From a virus: 30,288 nucleotides of DNA. Each line of letters starts with the position of its first letter. Position 1 is the stretch's first letter. Shown here one piece after another: positions 1 to 7,140 of this stretch. The notes beneath the pieces are model-generated. The model saw nothing but the letters and a program-made list of their open reading frames with translations, ran no database searches and had not been told where the DNA came from. The DNA is taken from IMG/VR virus record IMGVR_UViG_3300036887_000068, positions 1-30,288 of that record; one strand, 5' to 3'. The position numbers and the translations under genes were made by a program.

Positions 1-1
1 G

Positions 2-376
2 GCGGAGGATAAAAAATCGGAGGGGGTGCTCGAACGGCTAATAACGGATCGAACGATGATAGTTGAAATTAAAGGTGTCGACGCGGTCGAAGCCCGGAAT
101 CGCATTGCTTTTGCGATCGCCACCAACGCCGAGTGGGTTGTTCCCGCGGGGGCCGGCGAGCGGCGCTATGCCGTGTTCGAGACCAACGATAAATATGTAA
201 AAGGTCATAACCCGCAAGCGACGATCGATGCCTATTTCGAACCGCTCTATGCCGAGCTGGAGGGCGGCGGGCGGGCGGCGATGCTGTATGATTTACTGGC
301 GTTGCCGCTCGACACGTGGCACCCGCGAACAGCGGCCTTGGCTGAACAATTTGGATGGATAGAGAAACATGGCTGA
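2..376 (+). CDS. Primase-helicase C-terminal end (DUF5906-like), cut by window edge
   Basis: The frame is open to the first base, so this is the 3' end of a longer gene; the GTG at 26 is internal. The visible part carries a block NRIAFAIATNAEWVVPA followed by ERRYAVFETND and, further on, GGRAAMLYDLL. This is the usual pattern of the C-terminal helicase part of D5/DUF5906-type phage primase-helicases (N...SN.DWVVPA..ERR..V, then the GG.EALLYDLL segment). Such proteins unwind DNA and prime replication at the phage fork. It sits directly upstream of the polymerase operon, which fits. Its stop lies inside an 8-nt ATGGCTGA overlap with the next gene. Family assignment is from motif memory; the Walker motifs lie outside the window. 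Confidence 0.75.
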   Translation, partial: AEDKKSEGVLERLITDRTMIVEIKGVDAVEARNRIAFAIATNAEWVVPAGAGERRYAVFETNDKYVKGHNPQATIDAYFEPLYAELEGGGRAAMLYDLLALPLDTWHPRTAALAEQFGWIEKHG

Positions 377-671
377 TAGCTATCAACAGCGCGGTAATCC
401 GCGATACCCCAAGCTGCGCGCATCAGAGCGTTGGAAACTAGGGCGCGAGTTGACACCCGATGAGAAGTACCGGCACGGTGAGGAAGTGCTCGCTGAGATT
501 GGCCGGCTCAATCAGGCGGAAAGTAACCGCCGAGCTGGAGTCAACGTGGGCCATCGCGCCTGCCCTTGTGCCAGCGGAACATGGTTGTCGGGCGGCGAAG
601 CGATCCTTAAGGCTGTCGGGCGGCAGAACCTTGCGGCGCTGCATAATTGGAAACCCGTAGGTTGGAGTTGA
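369..671 (+). CDS. Small unknown phage protein (100 aa)
   Basis: No family recognised. The ATG lies in an 8-nt ATGGCTGA overlap with the primase-helicase stop, implying translational coupling. The product is hydrophilic, with a charged N-terminal half containing ELTPDEKYRHGEEVL, then a short CPC motif and a Gly/Trp-containing tail. There is no signal peptide or membrane segment. Removing it would leave an uncovered gap in an otherwise continuous operon, which supports it being real. A shorter ORF in another frame (460-660) overlaps it but has no comparable start context. Confidence 0.55.
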   Translation: MADSYQQRGNPRYPKLRASERWKLGRELTPDEKYRHGEEVLAEIGRLNQAESNRRAGVNVGHRACPCASGTWLSGGEAILKAVGRQNLAALHNWKPVGWS

Positions 672-674
672 AAC

Positions 675-872
675 GTGGACGAAAATGAAGCCTGGACCAG
701 CTACCACCTGCGTGTTTGGCGCGCGTGTGAGCAATTGACGCAGGCGCAAGCGGCGAAAGTGCTTGGCGTCAGTCGGCAAACGGTCATCGCGTGGGAAGCC
801 GGTAAGTACCCTGAGGATTTACGCTCGCGGATGCAGGCGGCGTCCGATGTTCTGAAGGATACTCGAAGTTGA
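675..872 (+). CDS. Small XRE/Cro-like HTH DNA-binding protein (65 aa)
   Basis: The product is one helix-turn-helix domain: LTQAQAAKVLGVSRQTVIAWE at about residues 16-36 is the classic XRE pattern (Q-A-A-.-.-L-G-V-S-R-.-.-V-.-.-W-E). The rest is a short helical tail. The start is GTG at 675, with GGAG about 7 nt upstream (664-667). Its stop TGA (870-872) overlaps a possible TTG start of the polymerase. A small HTH protein between primase and polymerase may be a regulator of the operon or an accessory replication factor; the sequence does not decide which. No operator was found next to it. Confidence 0.75.
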   Translation: MDENEAWTSYHLRVWRACEQLTQAQAAKVLGVSRQTVIAWEAGKYPEDLRSRMQAASDVLKDTRS

Positions 873-2761
873 AGCCGCCTGCTATCGGGGTACACCGGAA
901 GGCTATGGAGGCGGCGGTCGTGCGAGCGCTGCCAGGTTTCAAATACCAAGAGGCCGGGAATGCGATGCAACTAATCTGTCTAGATTTCGAGACATACTTC
1001 GCCGACGACTACACGTTGCAGACGATGACTGCGGAGGCGTACATACGTGACCCGAGGTTCGAGGCTCTAGGCTGTGGCATCAAGGCCGCCGGTGGCACGC
1101 CGGGGTGGGTGCCGCAGGAATCGCTCAAACGGTGCTTCGCGTCTATCGATTGGGCGGATACTGCGGTCATCGCGCACCACGCACAGTTTGACGGGTTGGT
1201 CTTGTCACACCACTATGGCGTCAAGCCGGCTTTTTGGTTTGATACCCTTTCTATGGCTCGGCTCATACATGGCAACAATATATCTGTCAGCTTGGCGGCT
1301 CTTGCCAAGCACTATGGCTTACCTACAAAAACTGTTCCCTACGATTTGTTCCGAGGGAAGCGGTGGCAAGATTGTAATTCTGACACGCGTGAGCAACTTG
1401 CGCGTGGTTGTGAGCACGACGTTGATCTCACATGGGAGATTTTTGGAAAACTGGTCTCTGTATTCCCCCCCGGCGAATTCCCCATAGTTGATATGACTGT
1501 GCGGATGTTTACTGAGCCGGTGCTGGTCGGCGACGCCACGCTGTTTGCCAAGTGCCGCGACGACGCATCCCGGGCGAAGCAGGAGCAGCTCTACTCACTC
1601 GGCGTGTCGACGAAGGACTTGGGGTCCGACGCGAAGTTCACAGCGCTGCTCGAGGCTGAGGGCGTTGAGGTCGAGACGAAAGTAACGCCGAAAGGCAATG
1701 AGAAGCCCGCGATTGCCAAAACCGATCGCTTTATGTTGGAACTACTGGAGAATGATAATGAACGTGTCGCGGCCCTTGCTCAGGCTCGTCTCGACGTGCG
1801 ATCAACCATCGCCGAAACACGGGCTGGCCGACTTTATGAAATGTGCGGGCGTGGCCCCTTATGCGTTTACTTATCGTATGCTGGAGCCCACACAACCCGA
1901 TGGGCCGGTGGAGATAAAGTTAACTTTCAGAACCTCCCCAGAAGCGGCGACATTCGCCGAGGGGTTGTTGCGCCTGCGGGATATTTATTTGGGCGCGTTG
2001 ACCAATCGCAAGGAGAGTGCAGACTCGTGAACTGGCTCGCTGGCCAGGATGATGTGGTCGCTCGGTTCCGGCAAGGACACGACCCCTACCTGCCGATGGC
2101 GTCGGCATTCTACGGGCGAGAGATAACCAAGAATGACAAAGCGGAGCGCGACCTCGGCAAGGTGTTGGAATTGCAATGCGGGTTCGGCTCCGGCGCGGAT
2201 AAGATAAAAAGTAGTTGTCGCGTTAGAGGCATCATTTTGACTGACGCCGAGGCCTTGCATGGGCGCAACACGTACCGGGTGACACACTCTCAGGTAACAA
2301 ATTGCTGGAAGGTGGGCGATGCGATGCTTGCGCGGCTCTCCCGCAAGGAGTCTATACCGTGCGCCTGGGGGCCGTGCACGGTGCAAGACGGCAAAATCTT
2401 TCTCCCCAATGACACATGGCTTGATTTCGCTTCTTTACATTGGCACCGCGATGAAGCGACCGGCGATAATTACTGGCGCCTCGAAACTCGGCACGGCTTT
2501 GTGAAATACTACGGCGCGAAGCTGGTCGAAAACGTAGTGCAGGCGCTCTCTCGCGTGGTTACATCTGACGCTATGTTGCGCGCGCAGGCGGCCGGTTATC
2601 GGATCGTCGGGATGACGCACGATGATATTTGGGTTCTGATACCCGAAACTACGGTAGGTGAGTGTTCACGAGCGCTTGTGGAGTGCATGACCACGCCGCC
2701 GGCCTGGGGGCCGGATCTACCGCTCGCGGCCGATTGCACGGTAGGTAAGACCTATGGCTGA
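869..2761 (+). CDS. Family A DNA polymerase with 3'-5' exonuclease domain
   Basis: Replicative phage polymerase. N-terminal DnaQ-like exonuclease: Exo I D39-F-E41, Exo II HHAQFDGL (D108), Exo III CEHDVDLT (D186). The polymerase domain has HTTRWAGGDKVNFQNLPR near 341-358, motif A RVDQSQGECR (D378, E383), motif B ERDLGKVLELQCGFGSG (R427, K431) and motif C MTHDDIW (H584, D585, D586). HDD replaces the more usual HDE; all catalytic acidic residues are present. Two starts are possible. TTG at 869 overlaps the upstream TGA and has AAGGA about 9 nt upstream. ATG at 965 begins MQLICLDFETY, the common N-terminus of the family. I chose 869 because TTGA junctions recur in this operon, but 965 is nearly as likely. 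Confidence 0.95.
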   Translation: MKPPAIGVHRKAMEAAVVRALPGFKYQEAGNAMQLICLDFETYFADDYTLQTMTAEAYIRDPRFEALGCGIKAAGGTPGWVPQESLKRCFASIDWADTAVIAHHAQFDGLVLSHHYGVKPAFWFDTLSMARLIHGNNISVSLAALAKHYGLPTKTVPYDLFRGKRWQDCNSDTREQLARGCEHDVDLTWEIFGKLVSVFPPGEFPIVDMTVRMFTEPVLVGDATLFAKCRDDASRAKQEQLYSLGVSTKDLGSDAKFTALLEAEGVEVETKVTPKGNEKPAIAKTDRFMLELLENDNERVAALAQARLDVRSTIAETRAGRLYEMCGRGPLCVYLSYAGAHTTRWAGGDKVNFQNLPRSGDIRRGVVAPAGYLFGRVDQSQGECRLVNWLAGQDDVVARFRQGHDPYLPMASAFYGREITKNDKAERDLGKVLELQCGFGSGADKIKSSCRVRGIILTDAEALHGRNTYRVTHSQVTNCWKVGDAMLARLSRKESIPCAWGPCTVQDGKIFLPNDTWLDFASLHWHRDEATGDNYWRLETRHGFVKYYGAKLVENVVQALSRVVTSDAMLRAQAAGYRIVGMTHDDIWVLIPETTVGECSRALVECMTTPPAWGPDLPLAADCTVGKTYG

Positions 2762-3005
2762 CGAGACCTTGTTCACCGCCGCGCGCCGCGTAGTGCGAGA
2801 GTTTAACGTCATGATGAACCACGATGGGGGGCTCGTCAGCCGGTCCATCGAGATGGCGATCAACACGCTCGACCTGGAAACGGAGAAGGAACGTGCCAAG
2901 CAAAAACGTAATGAAGAAGTTCAAGAAAGGAATCTTGCGCAGCGGCAGCAAACGTGGCCCCGAGGTCAAAAACCGCAAGCAGGCGATCGCGATCAAAATG
3001 TCTGA
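2754..3005 (+). CDS. Small unknown phage protein (83 aa)
   Basis: The ATG at 2754 overlaps the polymerase stop in the same 8-nt word, ATGGCTGA, seen at 369. The first ~55 residues look like a folded helical protein (MADETLFTAARRVVREFNVM then a charged helix). The last ~37 residues are Gln/Arg-rich and share DNA with the next gene in another frame. No family recognised. The C-terminal part may be constrained mainly by the overlapping reading frame. Confidence 0.6.
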   Translation: MADETLFTAARRVVREFNVMMNHDGGLVSRSIEMAINTLDLETEKERAKQKRNEEVQERNLAQRQQTWPRGQKPQAGDRDQNV

Positions 3006-3039
3006 AGAACGGAAAGAGCAAAGGGGGGAGAAGCCTTGA
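2893..3039 (+). CDS. Short basic protein, DUF6496-like (48 aa)
   Basis: The GTG at 2893 has a strong purine-rich leader (GGAGAAGGA at 2882-2890). The product is very basic and contains MKKFKKGILRSGSK followed by GPEVKNRKQAIAIKMSEER. This matches the pattern I recall for DUF6496-type small phage and bacterial proteins (G..VKSRKQAIAIALSEA). The last ~113 nt of the preceding gene overlap it in a different frame. Its TGA stop (3037-3039) overlaps the TTG start of the nuclease gene. Function is unknown; the charge suggests nucleic-acid binding, which is inference. Confidence 0.65.
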   Translation: MPSKNVMKKFKKGILRSGSKRGPEVKNRKQAIAIKMSEERKEQRGEKP

Positions 3040-3680
3040 TCCCTTGGTCCTACTCCTTGCTCGCCGACTTCGCCAACTGCCCGCGCAAGGCGTATCATAA
3101 ATTCTTTGCGCGGGACCTTCCGCGCGAGCCCCCGAGCGCTGCGATGGCAAAAGGGACAGCCGTGCACACCCTAATGGAAGAATTCTTCGCCCGTAGAACG
3201 ACAACAACGCCACTTCCCGAGAAATGGTACGAGTTTGCGAAGCCAATGATGGAGGTGGGGGGGCGCGCTGAAGTGAAGTTGGGGATGGACGAAGCCGGGG
3301 GTCCGGCGGAATTTTTCAAAAACCCGTGGGGGCGCGGTGTTATCGACGTGCTCATCATCCACGGCCCGGTGGCGGTCATTTTTGATTGGAAAACAGGAAA
3401 GACGCGGGAGGACCCGCGCGAGCTGCATTGTCACGCACTCTTACTCAAAGCCAACTACCCCGATGTGCAACAGATCACCGGGGCCTACATATGGTTAAAA
3501 GAAGACCGGAAGGGAAAATCATATGACCTGTCCGATACCTCGCGGGTTTACTACGCTAACCGGGAATCTGTGCGGCAAATGGAGAGCTGCCAAGAGCGCG
3601 GACTTTGGCCTGAGACACCTAACCCGCTCTGCGGGTGGTGCCCGGTGAAGCAGTGCAAGTTTAATAGGAGCGAAAAATGA
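3036..3680 (+). CDS. Cas4/RecB-like PD-(D/E)XK nuclease with Fe-S cysteines
   Basis: A 214-aa nuclease of the Cas4/AddB C-terminal type. It has C15 in a SLLADFANCPRKAY motif, H44 in GTAVHTLMEEF, D104 in VIDVLII, D117-W-K119 in FDWKTGK, a QxxxY-like QQITGAY at 145-151, and a C-terminal cluster C199, C202, C207. Four such cysteines hold a [4Fe-4S] cluster in Cas4 and AddB. The family cuts or resects DNA 5' ends. No cas1/cas2 lies nearby, so a role in phage recombination or replication is more likely than CRISPR adaptation. The start is TTG at 3036, preceded by AAGGGGGGAG (3021-3030) and overlapping the upstream TGA. It overlaps the next gene by ATGA. Confidence 0.9.
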   Translation: MIPWSYSLLADFANCPRKAYHKFFARDLPREPPSAAMAKGTAVHTLMEEFFARRTTTTPLPEKWYEFAKPMMEVGGRAEVKLGMDEAGGPAEFFKNPWGRGVIDVLIIHGPVAVIFDWKTGKTREDPRELHCHALLLKANYPDVQQITGAYIWLKEDRKGKSYDLSDTSRVYYANRESVRQMESCQERGLWPETPNPLCGWCPVKQCKFNRSEK

Positions 3681-3901
3681 TCGTGCGGGTCACTGTAACC
3701 AACGGGGCGTTTTTTGACTTGGAGACGCCCGACGACTTCGATTTTGACGAGCTCGTCATGCAAGTCCGCACCGAAGGGTGGTGGAGGCTAGCCGGGCGCA
3801 TCTGTGTTCCCTACGCCCACATTCAAAGCATGCTGGTCATATCCGCTGAGGTCGCGGCGAAAACCAACCCCCAACGTATGCAACATGCGGTGCTGAATTG
3901 A
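3677..3901 (+). CDS. Small acidic unknown protein (74 aa)
   Basis: The start ATG overlaps the nuclease stop (ATGA at 3677-3680). The product reads like a small beta-rich domain: MIVRVTVTNGAFFDLETPDD, an acidic stretch DDFDFDELV, then VRTEGWWRLAGRICVPYAHI. No signal peptide or membrane segment. The stop overlaps the TTG start of the VRR-NUC gene. No family recognised. Its position between two nucleases suggests a replication or recombination accessory role, by context only. Confidence 0.75.
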   Translation: MIVRVTVTNGAFFDLETPDDFDFDELVMQVRTEGWWRLAGRICVPYAHIQSMLVISAEVAAKTNPQRMQHAVLN

Positions 3902-4173
3902 TCGAAGCCGACGTAAAAAGGGCCTTGAAGGCTTACCTGAAAAATCTCGGCGCCTACCAATTTTGGCCTGTGCAAACGGGTTACGGCTCGGCAACCATCG
4001 ATTGCCTGGTTTGCTATCGGGGTAGGTTTTACGGCATCGAGACCAAGCGGCCCGGGAGGAAAGAACCCACCCCGCGCCAGAGGTGCGTTATGCGCGAGAT
4101 CACCGGGGCCGGCGGCGAGGTATGTTTAGAGAACTCGCCGGGGCTCGAGTCTGTGAGGAAATTACTCAGTTGA
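3898..4173 (+). CDS. VRR-NUC domain nuclease (91 aa)
   Basis: A stand-alone VRR-NUC domain of the PD-(D/E)XK superfamily. It shows E3, a GYGSATIDCLVCYRG segment with D35, the catalytic core E48-T-K50 in YGIETKRPG, and Q61 in PTPRQRCVM. The length is typical for phage copies. The family acts on branched or flapped DNA, and phages often carry it beside an SNF2-type helicase, as here. The start is TTG at 3898, overlapping the upstream TGA; the local Shine-Dalgarno is weak, so coupled translation is likely. The stop overlaps the helicase TTG at 4170. Confidence 0.93.
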   Translation: MIEADVKRALKAYLKNLGAYQFWPVQTGYGSATIDCLVCYRGRFYGIETKRPGRKEPTPRQRCVMREITGAGGEVCLENSPGLESVRKLLS

Positions 4174-5765
4174 TTTACTCCGCGCCCCACGACACGCTCG
4201 TCTACCCGGCCGATAACCGCCTCATGTCGATTACGCAAGGCGCGGTGCGGCTGAATGGCACCTACATCGGAGTGCCGGCGACGCTGGCCAACCTGCAAGC
4301 TCTGCGGCGGTATGAGTTTCCTATTGTCGCGCCGATGGAAAAAGACGGCTACGATTATCCCATTCGTGCGCCGTGGAGTCCACTGCCGCATCAAAGGGTA
4401 ACTTCAAATTTCCTTGTGCTCCACACACGCTGCTTCTGCTTTAATGATATGGGTACCATGAAGACGCTTTCGGCGCTCTGGGCCGCGGACTACCTCATGC
4501 GCCAGGCCGAGGCGAAAGGAGAAACATTCCGTGCTCTCGTTGTCGCACCATTATCTACGCTCCAGTCTGTGTGGGGAGATGCAATATGGCGGCACTTTAT
4601 TGGCCGCCGGCGCGCTGTCATCCTACATGGCTCCGCTGTCAAGCGCCAAAAACTGCTCAAGGAGTCCGCCGACTTCTACATTGTCAACCACGATGGACTC
4701 GGGGTCGGCGTATCGTCTAACCGGAAACAGGCACTGGAGGGGTTGGCCGCCGATCTCGACGCGCGTCGAGACATCCGCCTTGCAATTGTGGACGAAGCGG
4801 CCGTTTACCGCGATGCCACGACAAAACGTCATATGGTTGCCCGGCGGCTCATCGGTGCGCGTGATTATCTTTGGTTTATGACTGGTACCCCGACGCCAAA
4901 CGGGCCTCTCGACGCCTACGGTCTAGCTAAGCTCGTGAACAACGCCAATGGCGAAAGTTTTCGTTCCTACCAAGAGCGCACAATGCTGCGGGTTGGCCCG
5001 TTCAAGCTAGTCCCGAAGATTACGGCCGTGAGGGCGGCGACGGAGCTGCTTCAACCCGCTATTCGCTACGCAATCGAAACCTGCGTCGATCTGCCGCCGT
5101 GTACAGTGCAGAAGCGTGATGCGGAGCTGTCACCTCCGCAGCATGCGGCGTACAAGCGGCTGCAGCGCGATTGTGTGCTTGCCATGCAGTCCGGTAAGCT
5201 TGTTCATGCGGTCAACGAAGCCGCGCTGCGCATGAAACTCATTCAGATCGCTTGCGGCGCCATCTACGACACGGACCACGAGACCCACGTAATCGATGCA
5301 GGGCCTCGTTTGCAGATACTCAAGGAGGTGATTGCGGAGTGTCGCGAAAAGATAATTATCTTTGCCCCCTTGACGAGTGTCGTGGATATGCTATATCAGA
5401 CATTATGTAAAGAATACGAGTGCGCGGTTATTAAAGGGGCAGTGGAGCAGAACGATCGCGCCAAGATTTTTCGAGACTTCCAATACCAAAAGGCGCCGAG
5501 AATCATTGTTGCCGACCCGGGGACAGTAGCTCACGGTCTCACACTTACAGCGGCCTCCGCTGTCATATGGTATGCTCCTACGGACAAGACAGAGCTTTAC
5601 TTGCAGGCGAACAAACGCATCGACCGCCCGGGGCAGACAAAAAGCACAAACATTATCCAAATAGCCGCGACGCCTGTTGAGCGGGAAATTTATAAAAGGT
5701 TGGAGAACAACCAAAACATGATGGGAATCATCTTGAAGATGGTTGAAGAGGGAAAACTCAAATGA
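4170..5765 (+). CDS. SNF2/DEAD-like superfamily 2 helicase
   Basis: About 531 aa from the TTG at 4170. Motif I is NDMGTMKTLSAL (K98), a phage-type variant of DEMGLGKT. Motif Ia is VVAPLSTLQSVW. Motif II is DEAA (D208-E209), replacing DEAH/DEGH. Motif III is FMTGTPTPNGP. The second lobe carries ADPGTVAHGLTLTAA and motif VI ANKRIDRPGQTK. These establish an ATP-driven DNA translocase or helicase. The frame is open upstream to ATGs at 4083 and 4122, but those lie wholly inside the VRR-NUC gene. TTG 4170 overlaps its TGA and has GAGGA about 11 nt upstream. The end overlaps the next gene (ATGA). Confidence 0.93.
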   Translation: MIYSAPHDTLVYPADNRLMSITQGAVRLNGTYIGVPATLANLQALRRYEFPIVAPMEKDGYDYPIRAPWSPLPHQRVTSNFLVLHTRCFCFNDMGTMKTLSALWAADYLMRQAEAKGETFRALVVAPLSTLQSVWGDAIWRHFIGRRRAVILHGSAVKRQKLLKESADFYIVNHDGLGVGVSSNRKQALEGLAADLDARRDIRLAIVDEAAVYRDATTKRHMVARRLIGARDYLWFMTGTPTPNGPLDAYGLAKLVNNANGESFRSYQERTMLRVGPFKLVPKITAVRAATELLQPAIRYAIETCVDLPPCTVQKRDAELSPPQHAAYKRLQRDCVLAMQSGKLVHAVNEAALRMKLIQIACGAIYDTDHETHVIDAGPRLQILKEVIAECREKIIIFAPLTSVVDMLYQTLCKEYECAVIKGAVEQNDRAKIFRDFQYQKAPRIIVADPGTVAHGLTLTAASAVIWYAPTDKTELYLQANKRIDRPGQTKSTNIIQIAATPVEREIYKRLENNQNMMGIILKMVEEGKLK

Positions 5766-6142
5766 ACACAGAAGAAGTAATAGCCAAAGTTATTGCTCTG
5801 CGCAACACGAAGGATGCGATAAAAAAAGAGCGAGACGCCGAGCTTGCAGAGTACGAAGCTGCGGTCACTACTTGCGAAAATTGGCTGCTCGGGATCATGC
5901 TGGAACGCGGTGAGACCAATATCAAGACCGCGTCCGGTACGGCTTATACGACCTCCCAAATGCAGGTGAAACTGGTTGACCGCGCGGCGCTCGTCGAGTG
6001 GTCGCGAGCGGAGAACGATTACAATATGTTCACCAACGCGGTTTCTAAAGATTGGTGCCGCGCGTTCATTGCGCGCACAAACGAACCCCCGCCGGGGGTT
6101 GATATCACGACCTCGACGGTCGTCAACGTGAGGAAATCATGA
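5762..6142 (+). CDS. Conserved phage protein with N-terminal coiled coil (126 aa)
   Basis: The start overlaps the helicase stop (ATGA). Residues 1-45 form a charged helix likely to coil (ALRNTKDAIKKERDAELAEY). After that comes ETNIKTASGTAYTTSQMQVKL and, near the end, PPGVDITTSTVVNVRKS. This layout (coiled-coil start, 'xxTxxGTxxx' middle, PPGV...VNVR end) is a pattern I recall from unnamed proteins in many phage replication operons. The function is unknown. Next to the helicase and a possible ssDNA-binding protein, a replication role is reasonable but inferred. Confidence 0.8.
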   Translation: MNTEEVIAKVIALRNTKDAIKKERDAELAEYEAAVTTCENWLLGIMLERGETNIKTASGTAYTTSQMQVKLVDRAALVEWSRAENDYNMFTNAVSKDWCRAFIARTNEPPPGVDITTSTVVNVRKS

Positions 6143-7140
6143 TGCTGAAATTACCCGCCTACCTCTCCCCTGCCAACCCAGGGCTTATGAACAAGCTCAT
6201 GGGGGGGCTCGGTGCTAGCCAGCCGCCGACGATAAGCCGGCGGAATAATCGCTTTACACTCGTCCAAGCGAACGGGGAGACCCATGGGGCTCTCTTGCCT
6301 AGCCTGACCCTCGACGTAGTGATTGTCGGCGGCAACGAGCATTCTTCTAAGGTCTACTATGAGAATGCTTATAACCCCGAGGAAGCCTCGGCGCCCGACT
6401 GCTGGTCGGACAATGGTGTGGGGCCGTCATCGCAAGCCGCAAAACCCCAGAATGATCTCTGCGCGACCTGCCCGCAGAACAAGTGGGGCTCGCGGGTATC
6501 TAAAGTGTCCGGGAAGCCGGTTCAGGCTTGCCAGACATACAAAAAGATTGCGTGCCTTGTCATGGGCGACCGGAGTGGAACTGTCTATTTGCTGGCCATC
6601 CCGCCGGCTTCTCTTGGCGCTTGGCGCGGCTATACCGCCCACCTCGCAGGGCAAAACGTCAGCGCCGAGCAGATCGTAACGCGCTTGATGTTTGCCGATA
6701 AAGAACTCGGCGTTCTCAAGTTTGAGCCGGTCGGTTTCATCGCTGAGGACTTCGTCGAACCGATCAAAAAGATTATTGAAAGTGGCGAGGCGGACACTGT
6801 GACCGGGGCGAATGACCAGCCAAGCGGTACAGCGCTACAGGCGCCGCGTGAAACAAGGCAAATCTCCGCGCAACCCGAGTACCCCGTACCCGAGAGCATC
6901 CCGCGACGGGCGCGCAGGACCGCGGCGCAAATGCAAGAGGCACAGTCTGTGCCTAATGCGGCGCCGGAGAAGGACAACGAGGTTGAGGCGGAGAAGGACG
7001 AGGAGGTTGAGGCGGAGATCACGCGCTACCGCGCGGAACTCGCGGCGAAAAAAGCAACCCCGGCTCCGGGCAAAACGCCGGTGCCGCGGGAGGATATTAG
7101 TAACATGCTCAACGCGGCCCTCAAATTGACGACTCGTTGA
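6139..7140 (+). CDS. Conserved phage protein with Cys motif; possible ssDNA-binding protein
   Basis: A 333-aa protein; ATG 6139 overlaps the upstream stop (ATGA) and a second ATG lies at 6142. The N-terminal ~230 residues look folded: RRNNRFTLVQANGETH, then TLDVVIVGGNEHSSKVYYE, a cysteine set DLCATCPQNKWGS...QACQTYKKIAC that could bind metal, and TVYLLAIPPASLGAWRGY. The tail is low-complexity, Pro/Ala/Glu-rich, with a 24-bp tandem duplication (6967-7014) giving EKDNEVEA/EKDEEVEA. An acidic flexible region in the last gene of a replication operon recalls phage ssDNA-binding proteins, but this is inference. Its 3' end overlaps the oppositely oriented ATP-grasp gene by 20 bp. Confidence 0.8.
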   Translation: MMLKLPAYLSPANPGLMNKLMGGLGASQPPTISRRNNRFTLVQANGETHGALLPSLTLDVVIVGGNEHSSKVYYENAYNPEEASAPDCWSDNGVGPSSQAAKPQNDLCATCPQNKWGSRVSKVSGKPVQACQTYKKIACLVMGDRSGTVYLLAIPPASLGAWRGYTAHLAGQNVSAEQIVTRLMFADKELGVLKFEPVGFIAEDFVEPIKKIIESGEADTVTGANDQPSGTALQAPRETRQISAQPEYPVPESIPRRARRTAAQMQEAQSVPNAAPEKDNEVEAEKDEEVEAEITRYRAELAAKKATPAPGKTPVPREDISNMLNAALKLTTR

